Source of the DNA: Hexactinellida sp. DTS-2022
Lineage: Eukaryota > Porifera > Hexactinellida
Assembly (NCBI GenBank): GCA_028753945.1
Contig: JAPNXP010000001.1
Coordinates: 13,258,501-13,322,500, forward strand
Reading direction: 5' to 3'
DNA length: 64,000 nt
Under the pieces are notes generated by a model, which did not search any database, was not told the origin of the DNA, and saw only the letters and a list, made by a program, of their open reading frames with translations. This document shows positions 32,386 to 44,819 of this stretch, one piece after another. The position numbers and the translations under genes were made by a program. The stretch's first letter is position 1, and every line of letters starts with the position of its first letter.

Positions 32386-34230
32386 TTAATTAACCAGGTA
32401 TGTATGTACTAACCATATTCTACTGTTATCGATTCGTATGCGATATTGAACACATGTTTAAGGTTTAATTCCCACTAATTATTCAATGAGAATGCTTCCA
32501 GTGTCTAGCACCATGCTATACTGAATATAATTATATCTAAATTATTAATTATTTGAGGAATTATCTCTAATTTATGGAATAATTCTTTATAATAGAAATA
32601 TTCTCACTAAATAACAAACTATAATATGGAACAACCGCAAACAGATCATTAGAAATGAGTAATACTAGTGGCTTACTTAGCCACCATCAATATTTGATTT
32701 TGTCGAGCACTGCTGTTGTTGAGGTTAGACAGTCTGAATATAGTGGGCCGCTTCTATATTTCTGGCCTCTGTGAACTGCATTTACGGTCCTGTATTAAGT
32801 ATGCCATGAGTACATAAACTTATATCTGAATTAAAATTTATCAGCCTAATTGTGGAAGTATTGTATGTATTAATACAAATTATTGCTGTTGAAATACTTT
32901 TGGCCGTTTAGTGTATTTACATTTAGATGCTTCAACTTGGCTATTTACATAAAACGACGTGTAAAGTGTAATAATATAGCAGTTTTTTTTGAATCTTTTT
33001 ATGAAGGTGTTAAGCGAATATTGTGTCGGGAATGAAATCATATTGTTCAGATACTTTTGGTTGATTAGTGAAAGTAGAACCTCGATAATACATAAGGGGA
33101 GACTGGAGAAATATTTTGGCTTTGTCGGAAATTTCTATTGGCCGTCATAATGTCATAGTAGTTACCATGCATTAATTTGTATATTGGCTAAGGGAATTAA
33201 AATTTGTACTTAACCGATATTTCGCCATCATGCCTTTTCTGTTTCGGCGACTGATTTTGGAGGATTGTTTGTTTGTTGAAAGTTGTATTATATTTCAAAA
33301 AGTCATCCTATCAGCCATACTTGATTGCTTTTAAGCAGTTGCAGTTCTTTTCATCTTATCTTTGGGATTTGGCACTCTACGTACCTCCCACGTCTAAGAG
33401 CAGCACTAGCTATAGTTAAATTCCCATTTACTATATATATCGTTCAAATTTAATATAGTGCATCATATTATACTAGTGACACTTTATTATTGTGATTCAC
33501 TTAATAAAGGGCCGTATATGACAGTGAGAAAGCCAAAAACATAGAAGGCCGAAATATAATATTGATTCGATTTTCAGCCAAACTTTCACCCAAATCAACA
33601 GCCAATAAAACTTTCTAGTGGCGACCATATACCGTATTCACTCGAACAATCGCCCTCCTCCTAAGCTATATAAAATTAAAACAGAAATTAAATGCTAAAT
33701 AGACCTGCTTTTAACTAGGTAACTTGGAAAATCCGGAATTTTTTTATCATACAACACCAGATGAGCACTAAGGGGATTTGTTTAACGGGATAATAGTGCT
33801 TAATGTATTTCCTCAAATAGCAAATAGCAATAAATACGATAATAAATTAATTTCAATCTATATGTTTTGGACAAAGTGGGTCATCTTATGCACGAATAAA
33901 TGTCAATAAATCACAAACATATTTGTTATGTAGGCTATTGATTAAGTGTAAATTAATTTTTGATGTTGTGTAAAATGAGACGAAATAAATCAAAAAAGGA
34001 AAAAAAAAAAAATCGCAAACCCGATCCTAGTATCATGTAAGTGAATCTACAATCCGATCACAATCCTTAAAATGGATCGCTATAAAAATAATAGATGGAA
34101 AACTCTTATGCGTTATGCCCCATGTATTATGAGTAAATATTAATTATCACATTGGTTATAGACCACCTTTTGAGTATGTATGTAGATAAAAATTATCCTA
34201 ACTTTATTTTAACAAACGCTTCATTTGTGT
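32386..34230. other. Upstream region of NLR copy 1, no gene seen
   Basis: 32400-32500 resembles parts of 9115-9400 and 54540-54620, perhaps a third partial copy of block A's end. From 33195 to 33600 it aligns with 55740-56110 (shared TTGAAAGTTGTATTATATTTC and GATTGCTTTTAAGCAG). From about 33925 it aligns with 59290 onward and leads into the NLR gene. An upstream exon ending near 34035 (donor-like ATCAT/GTAAGTG) is possible but not supported further. Confidence 0.5.
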
Positions 34231-34242
34231 AGAATTCCGGAA

Positions 34243-37200
34243 ATGGCAATCGAAGAACTCTCTGCCTTAACGGAACTAACCAACAAGTTAACATCCGAAG
34301 AAATAATACGAATCAAGAATGAAATCGGTATCCCAGAAGGATTGTGTGAAGATATAACTCAAAAATCGAATTTCCTAATCGCAATGAAACAATGGAAAGG
34401 TAGAGACGCCCACAAGTTCTATCTGGCTCTACAGCACATCCGACCCGACTTGTCAGCAATAGCTTGTGAAGTGAAGTGGCTATGCGCCTCATCCCCTGTA
34501 GAAACCGAATTCCAAGAGGAGGAACTGTCAATCAAAACTCTAATCAATCTACTGAGAGATGAAATCCCTATGGATAAATGGACGTTAATATATGTACATA
34601 ACTCTGATAAATGAACCAATTGAGAATATCAGTTTTGAAATGGCCATGAACAAACTGTTGGAAAACGGATTTATTCAGAAAGACCTGAAAGAACTAACAA
34701 GGATCCTGGTGGGAATCCAAAGAAATGACGTGGTTGTACAATTGAAGGTCTACATTACTTTATTCTCGAAAATGCAGGAAGGGGAGTTTGAAAGCAAATT
34801 CAAAAAGGAAATCGACAAACAAGCAAAAGAACTGGAACAATGGGAAATGAAACTAAGAGCGTTTGCAAAATTACAATTCGAGAATATTAAACAAATGATT
34901 GGAAAGGATAAATTGGTGAGCCTGGAAAGCGTATTTGTTGATTTGACAATTTTAAAAGAGGAACCCAGAGAAATAAACATGGAGGATGAAACGACCTATA
35001 ATGAAATTGCATACCTCAGAAAAATTGCAAATAAGGAGGTAGAAATAACGCCTGTCGATTTTACAGAAGAATTATTATCGTTTGATGCTGCAAAGCCTGA
35101 AATTTGGTGCATAATCGGGAATCCGGGATGCGGAAAGACATTCTTGTCAAAGAGAACTGCTCTCAGATTCAGTCACAAAGAATTAGTCGGAATTCGATAC
35201 TCAATCTCGATTCCCTGTCGCGACACTAACTGGCACTCAATAGAGTCGACACGATATGATGATGCAGCAGAAATTGAGTCAGAATTAATCACAAAATGGC
35301 TTTGTTTAGGTTTGCCGAATGGCGCCAATTGGTCAAGGGACCTAGCTAAACACCTGGCAGGGTCAGATGGTGATGGCCTCACATTGATAATAGACGGGCT
35401 GGATGAATTTACCAAAAAGGTACCTTTCGCATGCACATTCTTATGTTCGTTATTAACACGAAAATCGCTAACAAAATCAACGATAATTCTAACAACGCGA
35501 CCTGGGGCTTGGACCGTCATATCCTCTACAAACGAACTGATCATAGACCGCTATTATCAGGTGCTGGGCTTCTCGCCAGAAAACAGGGACCTATATTTCC
35601 AAAAACAGATTACAAGCGAACGCAAACTGAAGGAATGCTTTAACCTAATGGAGCGACATGACGAAATGAAGCAACTATCCCTAATCCCTGTAAACGCATC
35701 GTTATTCGCGGCACTACTGAAAGGAGAGGATTCTACCTCCATTAATACGCTAACCAAGCTCTACTACGAATTAGTACTGTATATGATAAGGAGAGAACTA
35801 ATAAGAATGGGCCTAAAAGAATACTCTCGAGTCTCATGCATTTCAAACCTCCACACAGACATACTAGCCTGCCTGCATAGAATAGGATTCATAGCAATCC
35901 TCGGAGTGGCAAACAGAGATCTGGTATCGGAAGAGACAGTAACTCTAAATTTGGGACAGGAAGAATACCCATGCCAGTGCTTAGGTCTAGCTCACGAGCA
36001 CTACCGAAAGGAATCCGTCGGACTTATGAAACAAGTGTGGACATTTGTCCACCTGACTATGCAGGAGTTCGTATCTGCCCTCTATTTAGAACATACTAGC
36101 TGGATTAAGCAGTGCTACAGTGTTAGGTATATTTCCCACTCCGAGGCTAACTTATCTCTCTTCCGAATGGTAGTCAGGTTCCTCTGTGGACTCCTGTCTG
36201 ATAAAGCAGCCGCTCTTCTTTCCATCCTATACAGGTACCTGACTCCTCAGCCCATTCAGCTAATCGATATGCCTATGAGCTATCAACTTGACTACAGCAG
36301 TTTGTATCACCATAAAGGTTGGAATCTATTCACCAAAATCTATTTCAAATTAGCCTCAATTTTGTTTGAAACTAACTCAGATTCAATTCCATTTTGGTTC
36401 AATAACTTCAAACAACACTTTCCGATGCCAGTGTATCTGTATGTACGAGGATCCGTCTCTCCTAATGAATGGATTTGTTTTATTCAGACTCTCAAACTTG
36501 TTCGTCGAATTCAACTCATTTATATCCACACCAGTCATATCAATCCGACTCAATTCAAATGTTTGATCCAGGAAATAGGAATCTGTTCCATTAATTTATT
36601 AACTTTGTGCTTCGAAAGCAAAGATTCCACTACAGTCCTATCGTATACCGAAACAATTAGAGAGACAGGAATTAAGTCTGACACTAAAATTAGTATTGAT
36701 CTATTCTTCTGTGATTTCAGTGCTGAGACAGATGTTAATCTTTTTTTTACGCCAACCAATCTGATTGTAGACAGCTTTAGACTATTTGTGAATAGATATT
36801 CACATAAAGTACTTCAGGAATTAACCAATCTATTCTCTGCTATTCAACACTTATGTTTTTGGGATTCTGGAACTAATTACGGCACTATGGTACCAGCTCT
36901 GTGTCAGGCGACACAACTAAGTGTATTACACCTCTATAACATTCCTTCTGAACACATTCCTAGCCTAACAGCTGTGCTACCTCAGTTCACTAAGCTACAA
37001 GAGATTGGATTCTATAATGCCTCACTGCTACCTGCAATTACTCATCTGTCAAATCTAACTTATCTACGGATAGCAAATGATTCAACTAAAGACAGAACTC
37101 TCTGTGATTATTTGAAACAGATTATTAATGGAAACAGACACTCGTTAAGAGGAATGGTATTGTGGCATTTGCACCGAATTGGATTGAATAATTGGAGTTT

Positions 37201-37595
37201 ATTTCTCAATTGTTTGGAATTTTGCACTAATTTAGTTCAGCTAAAGCTAAGGCCTAAGGTACATTACTCTGCCATCTAATGACGTCACTCACTGGAGTAG
37301 CGCTGTTAAACAAATGAAGTCAATAGTTGAATTGGATATCTATGATGTCTCCCTCTATGACACAGGATTATTATCTCTCTGTGAAGGCCTGATATACCAT
37401 CCTGCTATTAGGAGTCTAGAGCTAAGAGACTGTGAACTGACTTCTCTATCCTGTGAGCCTCTAGCTAACCTAATACCAACTGTCTCACAGCTGGAGACAC
37501 TGAGAGTCAATGAACTATCTGCACCTGACAGAGATCCTATCTCGTTACTCAAGGATACAGCTGATGAGTTTGGTATTGAGCTTAAGTTGGATTAA
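34243..37595 (+). pseudogene. NLR copy 1 (DEATH-fold, NACHT, LRR), two frameshifts
   Basis: Same domain plan as copy 2 at 59581-62922. The frame opens at ATG 34243 after an acceptor-like GTGTAG, runs to 34614, continues in a second frame (to 37279) and ends in a third (37314-37595). Comparison with copy 2 shows a 4-bp insertion near 34595 and a net 7-bp insertion near 37250. The long middle part is open and keeps Walker A GNPGCGKT, Walker B LIIDGLDEF and sensor TTRPGAW. The simplest reading is a recent pseudogene. If the frameshifts are assembly errors it would be a full gene. A short protein starting inside the second frame could still hold NACHT and LRR. Confidence 0.85.
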
Positions 37596-38430
37596 TTTTC
37601 TCATCTCTGCAGATAAGGTAAGTATTCACTTTATTATCTGTTAATAATGTCAACTCCGCTTAATCGGGTCACTTTGTTTTGAGGATAATTTAACAAGATT
37701 ATGCGGAGAACTCGATAAACTGATATTTTGAGGTTCTTTATTTATTGTATACAGTCATACAGGTAGGAACCCTATACTAGTATAGACCACGGGATCAACT
37801 CAATTTAACTGCGGGCCACATTTGTTTCCTCAAATATAGGCCCATATAGGCCAATTGATGAATTTCATATATACAGTGGATGCCGGTTATAAGCACATCG
37901 TCGGGAATTGCACTTAATGTGCTTATAACCGCCATATTCTTATAACCGACATAATTTATATAGGGTATATGGCAACCGTTTCCCATTATAGTGTTCTTAC
38001 TTCCGATATGTTCTTATAACCGGTGTGCTTATATCCGACAGCCACTGTATAGTCAATTACCCATATTTGAGTCTTGTTTAATACGTACATCTTCTATTGG
38101 ATAAGTATTACATATAATACGCATAATGTAATACTTTTATACATATACCTTCATTAATATCGCGCTCTTTGAATTTGCTTATAACAACTTTCGGTTTATC
38201 GATATTCTTTTCTTGATAATCGACTCATTGTATAGTCTGTATGTTAAAATTTGATTATTTGCTGCATCTTGTATTTACAATAAGATTTAATATACTACTG
38301 AATTTATTTCGAAAACATCCCTGGTTGTTCATAGATTTGTTCATAGAACAATACATACTGATGGATAGCGTATTACGTTATAATACGTATTATACGCAAT
38401 ACGTGTATTAATCAACTTAGGTATACGTAT
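37596..38430. repeat. 3' flank of NLR copy 1, duplicated at 62923-63440
   Basis: Aligns with the sequence after NLR copy 2, apart from the MITE at 37874-38047. Just after the stop, CAGATAAG/GTAAGT (donor at 37619) is a strong 5' splice site; the other copy has AATAAG/GTATGT. Shared marks include TTTATTGTATACAG and AATATCGCGCTCTTTGAATT. Confidence 0.75.
37874..38047. mobile_element. 174-bp MITE with TA target duplication
   Basis: Ends CAGTGGATGCCGGTTATAAG and, inward from the right, CAGTGGCTGTCGGATATAAG, flanked by TA. A close relative is nested at 43900-44060. Confidence 0.88.
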
Positions 38431-38786
38431 ACTAACTACCAAATTTAGACTCAAATAATATAATTTTGATCCAATTACACGAAAATCTTTGTATTATTAC
38501 CTTCTAGTTGCATGATTTTGTTCCTAAACAAGACGGTTGACTACATTAACCACTAATGTATTTGTTTCCATCATCATTATCCATGTAACTGTTTATATAC
38601 TTTGTTGTTGTTTACAACATTTTATACCTAATTTCCATTTGACTCTAAGTGATATTTAACTTCCACTACCAGTTCTATAAGAGCCATTAACCACTGCATC
38701 TATATTTAGCTAACAACTGCTATACAGATAGTTATTAGCCACTTGGTTAACCACTCCCTCTGTTTGATACCTTCTCTGTCTCCTCT

Positions 38787-38920
38787 AGACTACACCTCGT
38801 ATTCCTCTCCTCTCCAGTCTCCCTCTCGTTCTCATCTGTTTATTCGTATTTGGAACTAACTTTAGTGTTTATTTGTGTATTATCTTGTTTGTATCTATCA
38901 ATAAACACTCTTTCAATTAA
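38787..38920 (+). other. Possible terminal 3'-UTR exon with poly(A) signal for NLR copy 1
   Basis: TCTGTCTCCTCTAG at 38774-38786 is a good pyrimidine-rich acceptor, followed about 115 bp later by AATAAA in CTATCAATAAACACTC (38903). With the donor at 37619 this would make a 3'-UTR intron of about 1.17 kb. Inference from signals only. Confidence 0.3.
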
Positions 38921-39060
38921 ATTATGTTCGATCTTACTGAGTCTACTGTAATGCAATTCTTTACAAAACTAAACCTTAATTCTACATGAAATCAGCTCAC
39001 ATTCTAATTCTACTTATAATTCGAGCAAATCACTAATATAGTATCTGTTTTGTTGCCTAG

Positions 39061-41270
39061 AGGCGGTTGCCTGGCTGTTGCACAATCCGATAGCCATTCG
39101 TGTCATTTCGAAATGTCCCCCTTGTCTCGAAATTGCTGGTTTTGCTTGATCTTTGGGATCAATTGCCACGTCCCAATATGCGCTCGCGCAATCTAGCGAG
39201 GAATAGTAACGGTCGCCGTGTAGGCTGTCTAAATATCGCGGGGATTGGACATAGGATAAGCGTCCTTGCGAGTCAGGTCATTCAAAGCGCGATAATCAAC
39301 TACGAATCTGGTACCTCCATCCTTCTTGGTGATTAGGATTATGGGGCTACTCCTTGGAGAGTTGGTTGGACGGCAGATCCCGCTATGCAGCATTTCTGCA
39401 GCTTGTTCATCAATCAGAGCTTGAGTAGCCGGGAGACGCGCCGCTGTTTGTGTTTACGGGCAGTCTGCCACTGGTATCGATTGAGTAAGTAGCGTTTGGC
39501 GTGATGTTAGGCGACTTGGAGTTGGCCGCGAACACTTCCGAGAATTCGTCGACTAAGGCGGCTAGTTGCAATCGCTCGTTATCGGATAGGTCAGGGTTGA
39601 TGGAGACTTTTATCCGTCCCGGTGTACTTACAGCACTGAAATACGGTCCTGCGCTTTAAAGTCATCTTCGCTCGAGAGCGGCGACTGCTGGGCGGATCAA
39701 AGGGTCTGCACCCTCCAGAATAGCTTGTGTGTCTTTCCAGACGGATCCCAATCGTATGCGCTGTGTATTCCAATCAAGTTATGTGGGGCCGAATTTCCTC
39801 AGTAGATCTCTGCCTAATATGCGGGTTTTGTTGGGATCTTGTAAGATCCCAAAGGAATTCCGTACGATTTGGTCGTCGCCTATGTCGATTTCAAAGTGAT
39901 ATTCCCCACTAGATGAACTGGGTTCTGTCCTACCCCATACACGGTCCCCACGCGTCGCCGTATTGAAGTCTCTAGGCCTAACTCGCGGACTGTGCCTATG
40001 TCAAGGACAGAAGGCCAGGATCATCTTAATTGGTGTAATTGCTAGCTTTACTGATAGTATCACAGATAGTTCGGATTCGGGGTGGCGCTGGGAAATGTGC
40101 ATGATACGACTCTTGCTCCCGCTGAACTTCTTCCTTTGGCAATTGCTGATACCATGTCCCTTGCCTCCACAGATGGGGCAGCATCTCTGTGTACAGTAGC
40201 GCCAGAAGTGATCTTCCCACATATGTAACAGCTCGTCGGGTGCTGTGGCAGTGCTCTGTATGCTGACCTCTCCTGTCTCGCCTCTGTTGGGTGTATGCTA
40301 TAGTTTCCCGGGAGCATCCGGTTCTTCTTCCCCGTCGGAAACAGGCGGTTCTGTGGTGGCCTGGCCGATAGAGAAGCTACCTTGACGATTCGCTCTGCGT
40401 CTGACTTCCTTTGTCCAGTGCGTGTCCGCGGTCGTTCAGTTCTCTTTTTATATCTATCAGTAGTTTCCTGCTAGCGGCGCCTCCAAGATCGCTGTCAGTT
40501 TCGACCACACTGCACCCTTGATCTTCGATTCAGCATCACGCGGGAGTTGGGAGGCTATCAGAGAAGCCACAAACTTCAGGTCGACGCCTGCTTTCGCTGC
40601 CAAACGCTTTGCTTTGAAGTATAGGAGGTCGATAGATTCGCCAGGTTGCCAGGTGGCCAGCAGAGGGCTTGTCTGGAGCTATATTGGTATATTGGCGGAT
40701 CCAGAGTAGCGGCGAGTGCGTCAAGTGCCTCACTAGCAGCAGCTGCGGTCTTTACGATCTCGCGAACGCACTCTCGATCTCAAAAGTGCGGTTTACGTAT
40801 GCAGGTGTTACGATATCCCTGCTCTTCAAGAAGCTCTTATATATGAGAGCTTCTATTGTTATGAGATGAGGCCACGCCCCAGTACGGAAAGACGCTCTTT
40901 CCGACCCCAACTCATAGGGATGTTATGTCAGTTGTTTCGTCCCATTGCAGGGACTCATCAGGAGGGTAACCCTCGACCAAGTTCCGTACCAGTGCGCACA
41001 CCGGCAACCCGTTCGTACTTCCGGCGATCCGAGGGAACGGTGCCCGTACTGCCAACTACCCAGGGCTCCTCCCAACCCTTAGGTATCCTGAGTACCAGGG
41101 ATATCGTATGCAGGTAGCATTTGCAGCACGCTTTTCTCTCCGTCGTCTTGAGTTCGTATCGCTTGCGTGCTCGCTTCGAATATTACGCGCCAATCGGATA
41201 TGCGCTCCTTTTCGGCGAGAGGGGGAACTGTCGAGTGAATAACTTTGGAATATGGTCTGGGTACTAAACA
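39061..41270 (-). mobile_element. Second Ty3/gypsy fragment (gag to RT)
   Basis: Minus strand holds an N-terminal gag piece (to about 41270), the CCHC knuckle CPICGGKGHGISNC (about 40170), the protease end (about 39800) and the start of RT (39336-39061), truncated in RT. It matches 1380-3372 but lacks the two MITEs there, and has a 42-bp segment near 39207-39250 that the first copy lacks. Frames are broken. GC-rich compared with flanks. Confidence 0.85.
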
Positions 41271-41338
41271 ATACTGTAGATTGCTAATTTACTGAAAGAT
41301 CCAACTAAATGTGTTTCTAATTGTTAAACAATAGAACA

Positions 41339-41582
41339 TACCGTATTTCCTTGAATAGTAGCCCCCCTCGAATAATCGCCCCCAAAATAGGTCCTAATTA
41401 TTTTTTGACACCGCCTAGAATAACCGTTGATATCAAATAATCGCCTCCCTACAATTATTGACTCTCTCAAATGATTATATTCCACAAATATTCGCCATTC
41501 TCGAAAATTATAACATTTTCTTGGGGCTAAATGTGGCTTGAAATCAATAATCGCCCCGGCTACTATTCAAGGCAATACGGTA
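41339..41582. mobile_element. MITE, about 244 bp, with 24-bp inverted ends
   Basis: Ends TACCGTATTTCCTTGAATAG and, inward from the right, TACCGTATTGCCTTGAATAG. Interior repeats AATAATCGCC. Truncated relatives seem present near 14523 and 33637 (ACCGTATTTACTAGAATAG; ACCGTATTCACTCGAACAAT). Confidence 0.8.
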
Positions 41583-41847
41583 TATTAAATACAAATGTTA
41601 AGTTGGGCCATCATGTAGGATATAACTCTGTTAATATGTATCTGGGTAAGTCTACATATTATAGAGATGTTTGCATATTAGTTTTAGAAATTGCTCTACC
41701 AATTGGTCCAATATTGTAGCAATAAGGCTCCATTAACTAACAAATTCGTGGAAAATGAGACTAGCTATGTCAGCGATTTCAACAAGGGTTCCACGAGTAT
41801 TTTCAAAGGTGAATAGTTGTAAATACTTTCCAGGAACTAACAAATAC

Positions 41848-41936
41848 AGTGGAACCTCGTTAGAACAACACGGTTATACGAAATTCCGGTTAACACGAAC
41901 ACTACTTCAGTCCCCCTTAACTGGCCGACTATACTA
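41848..41936. mobile_element. Fragment of CAGTGGAACCTCG-type MITE
   Basis: Left end CAGTGGAACCTCGTTAG, then ACGAAATTCCGGTTAACACG; no matching right end found. A truncated TA-type MITE. Confidence 0.5.
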
Positions 41937-42099
41937 ATAGTATAGTCGGCACAGTAAAAAAAAAATAGAAGTTGATGTTTGTGTCAAACAAACAATAATA
42001 GAATTATCGGAAACATGCATCTACAATAAATATTGAAGAAAATAATGTAATAAATATGAAAAAATTCGCGAATAATAATATTTAAAAGAATTGCAGTTT

Positions 42100-43200
42100 G
42101 TGAGAAGCTTTCTTATCAACAACAACAACAAGTCCCTCCTTGTGATGTCTATGCCTTTAGGATATTGGAACTCTCCAGGTCCTGTCCCTTCGTGTCCAAT
42201 GGTACCGACAAACTGTCCCTCTCTGTTGAACACTTTAACATTATGAGCTCCAATGTCACTAATTATAATATTTATGTGTCTGTCCAGACAGAAATAGCTA
42301 ACTCCAATCAGCTGTTCCTGTGACACAATCGAATGAATGCATTAGGTTCCCATCTCTGGAGAATGATTGGACAGGATAGGTACACTCATCAAATAATACT
42401 ATAAATAGAGAGGGAGCTAATTTTAGGTCGGATAGCCTAGTGTACTCTGTTATATGTGGAGAGTTAAGTGGAGTCATATCGACAGAGCTAAAATCCTCAA
42501 CACTCAAATGAGATATGCTATTAGCAGCATACATTCCTACATACAGTGTGTCTGTGTCAACTGACAGACCACGCATAAGATACTCTGTTTCAACACGACA
42601 CAGAATGTCCCCAGACACTTTATCTAACTTGTAGATACAAACTGGATAATCACAGCTGACGAACAGGTGATGAGTGAGACAGTTATGGAAATAGGAAAAG
42701 TCATTCCTTGTGGCTCAATTGTTCTAGAATAATAGCCCTCTTTGCTAAACACCTGAATCCTGTGAATCCATGTATCACATACATAAATATCGCCATTGTC
42801 TCTGTCTATTAACTGACCATAAGGAGAATCTATTTCCATTTGTCCCTTTCCTTGATTGACACCAGACCACATAGGATACACCCTCACACAAGCGACACAA
42901 TCCAGCCATGCCACCTTCCAACCACCCGTCATGCCACTCGAGCCACACAGATGGAATCCGATCCACAGTCGCCTCTAGTCCCCGTATCTTCTCGTCCAAC
43001 TCTCGGGACACATTTACTAGAGTCTCATTGAGCTCATTGTGTTGGAGATTGTGTGACGCATCAGCTATGGTCACTTTCAATTGATTCAACTTCACCTGTC
43101 TATCCTCCACTTGTGTCTCTGCCACACGGACCACTTCATCCAGCTGTGCCACCAGTTCGAGGTGTCTGCCACGTAGCACTTGGAAATAATACTCGAAATA
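42100..43200 (-). pseudogene. Coiled-coil/NHL-repeat protein remnant (TRIM-NHL-like)
   Basis: Minus strand begins with a helical stretch of heptad character (LVAQLDEVVRVAETQ ... ELDEKIRGLEATVDR) and passes, after frame changes, into NHL beta-propeller repeats: FDSPYG-like QMEIDSPYGQLIDRDNGDI, then VCDTWIHRIQVFSKEG, and near the end IGAHNVKVFNREGQFVGTIG followed by GPGEFQYPKGI. At least three frames are required (43179-42775, 42932-42624, 42618-42298, 42326-42121). No RING or B-box is found upstream before unrelated sequence begins near 43200. In animals this layout belongs to TRIM2/3- and TRIM71-like proteins that bind RNA or act as ubiquitin ligases. This copy is 5'-truncated and frameshifted. 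Confidence 0.75.
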
Positions 43201-43329
43201 ATACTCTTCTCCCTAGTGTCCCGGATAAACCAAATTGGTTGCCTTAATACCCTCTAATTTTGCGGGATCTTTTCGGGGGGTCTGGGGGGAAAAATGCTAA
43301 TTTTTAGGGAAATACCCTAGAGAGAAGAC

Positions 43330-43580
43330 TGGTGAAAGGGTGTAGAATTATATTCTCTATCGAATGCATATAAAATGAATATTCGGGCACTATTTATTGT
43401 TCCTGTTGTGACATTAAACAGGTGCGAAAATGTGTCCAATCAAATTTAATAAAAATCGTGACCCCATGTGCACATTTGTAACCCATGAGACACCCATCCA
43501 AAAAATTTGGTCTCTTAGTTGAAATTAGAAACTCCGTTTTGTGGAGAGGATAAGGACCAACTAATAACTAAAATAATAAA
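43330..43580. repeat. Dispersed repeat, partner of 3766-4015
   Basis: Starts GTGAAAGGGTGTAGAATTAT and aligns across about 245 bp with the left-hand copy. Confidence 0.75.
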
Positions 43581-43820
43581 AGTGATTCAAAACTGGGGGA
43601 TTAATACAAAACTCTAATCGGCACAGTAAAGAAAATGTATAGATTCAAAGATTATTGGGTTTAAGAATAATTTTATTCGGAGTTATCTTGCTTTATTTGA
43701 GTAGCCAGAGGGAATTATATTCAGTCAATCCTCTGGTCACCCTAGCTTAGCATTGACAGCACTACGGGTGATGTGTCTCTGCACTTAGTATCGGATAAAG
43801 CGAACCAGAGAGCTAACATA

Positions 43821-44166
43821 CAGTAGAACCTCGTTAATACGAACACCAACCGACGGTAAAATTTGTTGACTTTATCCGGAGTTCGTATTAACCGAAGTAC
43901 AGTGGATGCCGGTTATAAGCACATCGTCGGGAACTGCACTTAATGTGCTTATAACCGACATAAATTATATAGGGTATATATATGGCAACCGTTTTCCAAC
44001 ATAGTGTGCTTATATCCGATATGTTCTTATAACCGGTGTGCTTATATCCGACATCTACTGTAATATCCATTGAATAGCCATTTGAGGGACCTAATTTTGT
44101 GGAACTGTTTGTTCGTCCTATCCGGAAATTCGTTTTAATCGTGTTCGTACTAACGAGGTTCTACTG
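43821..44166. mobile_element. TA-type MITE with another TA-type MITE nested inside
   Basis: Outer ends CAGTAGAACCTCGTTAATAC and, inward from the right, CAGTAGAACCTCGTTAGTAC, flanked by TA. The inner element at 43900-44060 has CAGTGGATGCCGGTTATAAG ends and belongs to the family at 37874-38047. Confidence 0.9.
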
Positions 44167-44395
44167 TATATGAACTCGCCTATAGAGGGATATATGTAGG
44201 GCATTATTCTGAATAAACAGAATAGAATGGAACCTGGGTAATGAAGACTCAAGCCTTCGCATTGCCATATGGAGAGGCGGTTAAACTAACGAATATTCCT
44301 CCTAAGTACCTGTTAGAGGAAGCTTATAACAATAAGAAGAGTATTGAACTGAGCCACTATTCAAATAGAGCAAATACTGAAGTAATAATCTAAGC

Positions 44396-44711
44396 CAGTG
44401 GTTTCAAACGGGATTCCGCGGGATTAATTATTGGCAAATCGATGTAAATACATCAGAGACTCATAATAGTCAATCGGAAATACAATCTTTAGCAGCTTAT
44501 TGACTATCAGACCACGAATAAAAGAAATATGCAAAAGTAAACAATCACAGATCTCACATTGAAACTGACCTGACAATACGGTACTAGTTAATAAATAAAT
44601 GTAATTAAATTTGTTAGAAATATATTCGTAGGGGAATTAGAAGTGTAGGGTTCCGCGTGCTGCCACAAACAATTTAGGGGTTCCGTAGTACAAAAAAGGT
44701 TGAAACCACTG
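44396..44711. mobile_element. 316-bp hAT-like MITE
   Basis: Ends CAGTGGTTTCAAACGGG and, inward from the right, CAGTGGTTTCAACCTTT. Flanks ATCTAAGC and CTCTAAGC agree at 7 of 8 positions, a hAT-type target duplication. Confidence 0.85.
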
Positions 44712-44819
44712 CTCTAAGCTAACTTATCATAACAGCTCAAGTCGAACGTATTTATATGTTTAGCTGCCAGCCGATATATTAACATTATCGCTACAGTACT
44801 CTAACTACCGTAAATAGCT

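Noticed and set aside
34592-37279. Treating the long middle frame of NLR copy 1 as a separate gene
   Set aside because: It starts in the middle of the helical domain only because of a 4-bp frameshift relative to copy 2.
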